Shown one piece after another: positions 58,440 to 64,000 of a stretch of 64,000 nucleotides of DNA. The notes under the pieces are model-generated. The model ran no database searches. It saw nothing but the letters and a program-made list of their open reading frames with translations, and was not told the DNA's origin. A program made the position numbers and the translations under genes. Location: NCBI RefSeq assembly GCF_000346465.2, contig NC_034015.1, positions 17,779,510-17,843,509 of the forward strand, given 5' to 3'. The stretch is from Prunus persica (lineage: Eukaryota; Streptophyta; Magnoliopsida; Rosales; Rosaceae). How positions within the stretch are numbered: position 1 is the stretch's first letter; every line of letters starts with the position of its first letter.

Positions 58440-58975
58440 GCTAAAAGAAAGTGCTTCCTAGATTCTTGTAAAGGATTGTGAATTCGCACCTCTTTTCTAC
58501 CTCTACCCCATTCCCAATTTCATTTTCAACACAAAATTTAGAATAATGTCGGAAAGCATTCAAATCGCAAAAGAGGTTTTTGAAGCAATAAAAAAGCAAC
58601 ACGAAGACCAACAGAAACTCTAGAAGCTGTTTGACCTAACAGAAAGTGAAAGAACTCAATGCTGTTGTGGCTCATTCTTCCTCGGTGAAGAGTAATATGT
58701 GGGTTCAATTCAACAGACTGCTTCAGGAACTCATGGAATCCAATAGGATTGGTATAGCTGGGTGAGCCTTCTTGCTTTGAAGATTTGGATGTTGATTTTA
58801 TTTTGAAATATGTAACGACCCAATCAGATCTACCGGTTCTACTTGCACGTCCAATCCTATTGGACCATTTCTCCCAACTGTGATTGGATGTGCAAGTGGA
58901 ACCGGTAGATTTGGTTGTGTCGTTACATATTATTCGCTTACTGGACACCCAAATTGACCAAAACATACATGTTTA
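58440..58975. pseudogene. Broken copy of an unrecognised coding unit, with local inverted repeat
   Basis: The plus strand reads MSESIQIAKEVFEAIKKQ (58546 onward, stop at 58621), then after frame breaks RLLQELMESNRIGIAG. The same phrase with small changes recurs on the minus strand near 60.3 and 61.8 kb. The arms tctaccggttctacttgcac (58829 on) and gtgcaagtggaaccggtaga form a close inverted repeat around 58870. All frames are interrupted, so this is not a working gene. Confidence 0.5.
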
Positions 58976-59224
58976 TCCTTTAATTCAACAAAGAAAGTTC
59001 AAAGCTTTCCCGCTTACTGGGCTTTCCTATAAGTATATGGGGTATTTGGTGGGACATATAAACAATACAACACATATTGACCTAAGGCTTGCGTGCAAGG
59101 GAAGACTATAATAAGGGCATTTGTCTTCATGTAAGGGCAATTCCATGTTAAGTGTCATTTTTTAGGCATCCCATCACATATCCGGTGTGAACATTATAGT
59201 TGTGCAAATTGAAATATGAGGGTG

Positions 59225-61410
59225 GCAATTGCCAAGAATGTGTCAATTTACATTACTTATGCGGGTAACATGTTATTTGCTTCACTACGTTCCAAATTGC
59301 ACATTCAGTTAATTTATTGTTGCATATAAATACACCACAACAATAAAATCTTGTTTGATATCAAAATAATCATCTTTACCCAATGTAATCAAAATTGACA
59401 TCTATATGTGATTTCTCGAACTTACATCTATATAAATACTAATATAAGAGTAACATGAAAATCACAATGAGTTGTAGTTTATACCACAGTTAGGTAATAC
59501 ACATACGTACGTATCTGGAGGTGATCACCTTGACCTCCTGCCACTAGTGTTAACAGAAATACCTGCAACAAGATGAGATTAGGATAGAAAAATATATTTG
59601 GTTAATGAAAATGAAATTTTTGTGATTTTATTCATCATGAACCGATTCTTGAACGAGCTTTTCTAATCCATCCTTCACAACATGACGAACTACAAAATAA
59701 CTCAAACATGATTAGGGGGCGTGTTGCTTTGCAAGGTAGTTAGTTTGTTCATCACATAGGCATGATAGTACTCAACTGCGAAAAACTAGTAAGGATTGTG
59801 CCTGCCATCAAATTCGTGCCGCATTAAAACACAAACACAAAAATTTGACAAGCTCCAACCCAAAAATAAACCGACCTACCCCAAGGCATAAAGGAAAAAG
59901 ACGTGAGAGTTACCAAAATCGAAGTCTATTTTGTTAGAATTGGCTATGTCTATTTTGAATTTGTCATATGTTGTAGATTATATGTTCTCCTTCTTTTGAG
60001 AGCTGTTGGTGTCACCTATACTCTTCCTCCATAACCTGGAGAACATATGAGCCAACAACAGATCAGCTATCCTAGTGAGTAATTGACCCAATGTGGTAGT
60101 TTGATCCTAGAATCAGCTCCAGATTTCCCTCTTGCCTCACTTCTCCCAACTTTCTAGTGTGGTTAGGTGTGCAAGTGGAACCAACTGATCTTTTTGTAGC
60201 TCGGGTTGGGTCGTTACATACTTCAACATAAAATCAACCACCTCCGGATCTTTAGAGGATGAAGGCTCACCCAGATTACCAGCTATACCAATCCTATTGG
60301 ACTGCATGAGCTCCTGAAGCACTGTCTTGAATTTAACCCACACGTTACCTTCATGCTTTGAAAATCTGGAGATGGTTGGTTTTACGTTGAAGTATATAAA
60401 GACCCAACCCGAACTATGAAAATATCTGCCGATTCCACTTGCATGCCCAACCACACCCGAAAGTTAGGAGAAGTGGGGCAAGAGGACAATCTGGAACTGA
60501 TTCTGGGATCGAACTACCACAGCGGGTCAATTACTCACTAGGATAGATGATTTGTTGTTGGCTCAGATGTTCTTCGGGTTATGGAGGAAGAGTATAGGCG
60601 ACACTGATAGCTCTCAAAAGAAGGAGAACACAGAATCTACAACATATGACAAATTCAAAATAGACATAGCCAATTCTGACAAAATAGACTTTGATTTTAG
60701 TAACCCTCACATCTTTTTCCTTTATGCCTTGAGGTAGGTCGGTTTATTTGGATGGGAGCTTGTCAAATTTTTTTGTATGTGTAATTTAATGCGGCACGAA
60801 TTTGATGGCAAGCACAATCCTTACTAGTTTTTCACAGTTGAGTACTATCATGCATGTGTGATGAACAAACTAACTAACTTGCAAAGCAACACACCCCCTA
60901 ATCACGCTGCCTGTGTTATTTTGTAGTTCGATATGTTGCGAATGGTGGATTAGAAAAGCTTGTTCAAGAATCGGTTCATGGTGAATAAAATCATAAAAAT
61001 TTCATTTTCAGTAACCAAATATATTGTTCTATCATAATCTCATCTTGCTGTAGGTATTTCTGTTAACACTAGTGGAAGGAGTTCAAGGTGATCACCTCCA
61101 GATACGTATGTATGTGTATTACCTAACTGTGGTATAAACTACAACTCATTGTGATTTTCATGTTACTCTTATAATATTAGTATTTTTATAGATGTAAGTT
61201 CGAGAAATCGCATATAGATGTCAATTTTGATTACATTGGGTAAAGATGATTATTTTAATGTCAAATAAGATTTTATTGTTGTGGTGTATTTATATGCGAC
61301 AATCAGTTAATTGAATGTGCAATTTGAAACGTAGTGAAGCCAATAACATGTTACCCAAATTGATATTACGCATAGGTAATGTAAATTGACACATTCTTAT
61401 GGCAATTCGT
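59225..61410. repeat. Large inverted repeat, about 2.2 kb, arms about 1 kb
   Basis: The left arm (about 59225-60241) and the right arm (about 60373-61410) are reverse complements with small differences. Matching pairs include tgtcaatttac (59241) with gtaaattgaca (61381), and cctatactcttcctcc (60015) with ggaggaagagtatagg (60583). The spacer of about 130 bp carries LQELMQSNRIGIAG on the minus strand. A transcript would fold into a long hairpin. I do not recognise the family. Confidence 0.85.
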
Positions 61411-61511
61411 CAATTTAGATCGGCAGAAACTCCAGAAGAAGTCTGGCCTAACAGAACAACCGTCAATTTGGACCAGCTGAAACTCCAGAAGAAGTCTAGC
61501 CTAACAAAAGG
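61408..61511. repeat. Tandem duplication of about 50 bp
   Basis: The stretch around gaaactccagaagaagtct, followed by ggcctaacagaac, is repeated about 55 bp downstream as gaaactccagaagaagtct then agcctaacaaaag. It lies between the two large inverted repeats. A related phrase occurs at 58610. Confidence 0.75.
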
Positions 61512-62112
61512 TGAAAGAGATGATCTGGATTAACACTCTAATACTCTTCCTCCATAACCCGGAAAACATCTAAGCCAACAATACTGCCAACAACAGATCA
61601 GCTATCCCAGTGAGTAATTGACCCGCTGTGATAGTTCAATCCCAGAACCAGCTCCAGATTGTCCTCCTCTTGTCCCATTTTTCCCAATTTTCGGGTGTGG
61701 TTAGGCGTGCAAGTGGAACCGACAGATCTTTTCGTAGCTCGAGTTGGGTCGTTACATACTTCAACATAAAATCAACCACCTCCTGATCTTCAGAGGATGA
61801 AGGCTCACCCAGATTACCAGCTATACCAATCCTATTGGAGTGCATGAGCTCCTGAAGTAGTGTCTTGAATTCGACCCACTCCGAGCTACAAAAAGATCTG
61901 CCGGTTACACTTGCACGCCCAACCTTACTCAGAAGTTGGAAGAAGTGGGGCAAGAAGAGGACACTTTGGAGCTGGTTCTGGGATCGAACTATCATAGCGG
62001 GTCAATTACTCACTGGGATAGCTGATCTGTTATTGGCAGTATTGTTAGCTCAGATGTTCTTCGGGTTATGGAGGAAGAATATTAGCGTGTTAATTCAGAT
62101 CATTTCTTTCAC
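61502..62112. repeat. Second inverted repeat, about 610 bp
   Basis: Left arm from ggtgaaagagatgatctgg (61507 region) pairs with right arm ending ccagat..catttctttcacc at about 62112; both include the cctccataaccc / gggttatggagg pair seen in the first inverted repeat. The spacer near 61.8 kb carries the same coding phrase LQELMHSNRIGIAGNLGEP on the minus strand. The right arm can be read as TIIAGQLLTGIADLLLAVL, a membrane-like stretch, followed by AQMFFGLWRK. Confidence 0.8.
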
Positions 62113-62140
62113 CCTCATGATCGCACGATCGGACAGTTAA

Positions 62141-62873
62141 TGTAAAACACAAATTTTAAGTTGTTGAATCGGAACATCCGGGGTTCCGACTCAAGATCCG
62201 CAAAATCCTACACAATTCTAGAAATACCTAGATCAACATATATTAAATTGGAGTCGATCCAAAGGCTCGAACATATCGAACCCGGATAACGCCTAATATG
62301 AGATAATCTATCGACGATCAAACAATGTCCACATTTATATCCTAGCATACCGTTGTACTCGGGACGACATAATGAGTATTTTAGGAGCCTAAGATCAGCC
62401 AAATAGTGGCCCACGTGCCGACAGCGCTTGGGTGCCCAAAGCGATTCCGGCGATCTGAAAATCTCCAAATCGCCAGACAAAACTTATACCTACATGATCA
62501 GCACCTAGAGTGTAGCAACTTTTGTTCTTGGACCCACCCCATAAAGTCACCGGAAGTGGCCGGAATCGGAGGCCGAAAATAGGCAGAACTTCAATTGCTT
62601 ACTTAACCCCCTAAACGCAGAAATTTCTCCTATCCAACACAACCAGCAGCTAGAACGTCTCGAGAGGTTGCGAAAGCATACATGGATTGACGAAAATGGT
62701 GGCCGAAGGCGTCCGAACAAGCTCCGTGAATTTTGGGTTAAAACTGGTCGATTTTTGGTATTTTCCTGTGAGCATAGGTGGTTCCAGCGGTTGAGGTTGG
62801 TCGGGATGGAAAGAGGGAGGCTGCCTGGTTCATTTGGGTTCGGCCCCGCCGGCTGGAGATGAGGGTTCTGCTT

Positions 62874-62926
<53 letters not shown>

Positions 62927-63208
62927 GAGGGTTTTTGTTTTTAAATAAAAACTAATTTCAACTTATTTAAGATTATGCCACTGAGTGTAATTTGATTGTA
63001 TTTTCTTCGTTACAACTCCGATTCAAGCTCATTACATGTCTACGGACTCATCTCAGTACGATCTACGTAAAAAATACCACTCACTGCCCCAAAATCCTTT
63101 CAGATTAAAAGTGACCATTTTACCCATACCCCGAGGGCAAAATTGTAAATTCATATTCAAATTTAATTAAATTCAAGAATATCTATATTTTTGGGTCGGG
63201 ATGTTACA
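62141..63208 (-). mobile_element. LTR-like block
   Basis: Read on the minus strand the block starts TGTAACATCCCGACCC, a start common in plant Ty3-type LTRs, and could end at tgtaaaacac (plus, 62141). It includes a long GA tract (62874-62922) and no retroelement gene. Five-base target-site duplications do not match at these ends, so the limits and the class are uncertain. Confidence 0.4.
62874..62922. repeat. (GA)n microsatellite
   Basis: A GA run of about 49 bp with one aaag interruption, inside the LTR-like block. Confidence 0.9.
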
Positions 63209-63461
63209 CAAGGCGAAGCACAAAGAAAGGAAGGAGAATAGAGTATTGAGATATATGATGATGCCTTTGGCTTTGGAGGGTGCGTGTACGTAAATTTTGG
63301 CAAAGTGTGTGAAGTGAAGAGATAAGAAGTTACGGGCTTGTGGCGCAAAATGCGGAAATTAAATTTAGCTTCACGGAAAATTTGAAGTCTGAGTTTAGGT
63401 GGGATTTTGAAAAATGATTTGCCACATGCTATCCGTGTGATGTCGATCCATTGGTTGGGAT

Positions 63462-64000
63462 TAGAGGTGTCAAACGGGCCGTGCCGGGCCGGCCCAACCC
63501 ATTTAAACTCGTGCCTTTAATGTATTCGTGCCGTGCCGTGCCGGCCCATTTAATTTATCGGGCCGTGCCGTGCTGGCCCATTTAGTAAAATCATTGATCC
63601 CAGCCCGGCCCAAAGCCCAAGTCCATATTGAAACGGGCCGTGCCGTGCTTGGGCCGTGCCCGTGCTCGTGCTCGGGCCATACTCGGGCCCAAGAACAAGC
63701 CCATTTAATTTGAATTTTTTTTACTTGATTTTTTTTTCCCACTAGATAATTAAAATTATAAACATAAAACATATAACTAGAAGCAAGGAATGATGAACTA
63801 TTTGAAAACATTAATAATCAAACATCCAAAACAATATGAAAAAGGTGGAGGGCAAAAATGTGGCCTCGTTAAAACCTTGCCTTAAAAAACCCCCAAAGGA
63901 GGAAAATCCGGTCAAGGAAAAAGAGTACCACTACCCTCCCAAATTACACAAAAAGAAAAATAAAATTAATCTAGGACACCGGGTAAAATATCAGCATTTG
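63462..64000. mobile_element. hAT-type element, cut by the window end
   Basis: Begins tagaggtgtcaaacgggcc, a common end of plant hAT elements, followed by subterminal repeats of cgtgccgtgcc, cggcccattta and cgggcc. Farther right, gtggcctcgttaaaacc and ccttgcc-like text also occurs in such elements. The right end and the second duplication are outside the window. Confidence 0.5.

Overview
This is nuclear DNA of a flowering plant. The genes have many short AT-rich GT-AG introns, the proteins are plant-type (MET1, WOX13 class, TRM/LONGIFOLIA class, plant tomosyn), and plant hAT, Helitron, SINE and LTR-like elements lie between them. The protein sequences look like a rosid, most likely Rosaceae and perhaps Prunus. 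That is recall, not a search.

From left to right: a 24-exon tomosyn/Lgl-type WD40 gene (minus, 342-7978); a MET1 maintenance DNA methyltransferase with only one coding intron (minus, 8811-14114); a non-coding stretch; a TRM-family gene with DUF4378 (plus, 18949-22739); a hAT-type element at 24.2 kb; a WOX13-like homeobox gene (plus, 26104-28266); a dimeric SINE at 28.9 kb; a PIG-H gene of GPI-anchor synthesis (plus, 30735-32220); a 25-exon MLH3 mismatch-repair/meiosis gene (minus, 33441-41027); a SINE with perfect target-site duplications at 42.3 kb; an unrecognised 378-residue Ala/Ser-rich protein (plus, 43762-44898); an SRPK-type kinase (minus, 47051-49373); a single-exon vacuolar amino-acid transporter of AVT3 type (minus, 51260-52564); and mitochondrial ribosomal protein uL11 (minus, 54756-55220). 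I assembled the exon models by hand from splice sites. Every summed coding length is a multiple of three.

From about 55.4 kb to the end there is no intact gene. This part is a repeat landscape: three tandem copies of an AT-rich unit, two of which carry a recurring palindrome tatagccg/cggctata; a Helitron pair inside the first unit and a hAT element inside the second; then several inverted repeats (one about 2.2 kb) built from broken copies of an unrecognised coding unit; an LTR-like block; and a hAT-type end cut by the window edge.

The genes are not an operon and do different jobs: vesicle fusion, DNA methylation, cortical microtubule organisation, transcription, GPI anchors, mismatch repair, splicing-factor phosphorylation, transport and mitochondrial translation. 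As I recall, Arabidopsis carries tomosyn-like DAW1, WOX13, PIG-H, MLH3, an SRPK and MRPL11 as neighbours near At4g35490-At4g35560, so this is probably an ancient collinear block. MET1 is not part of that block in Arabidopsis, which together with its near lack of introns makes it the most interesting gene here. Among non-genic DNA, the palindrome-bearing tandem units and the large inverted repeats deserve attention first.
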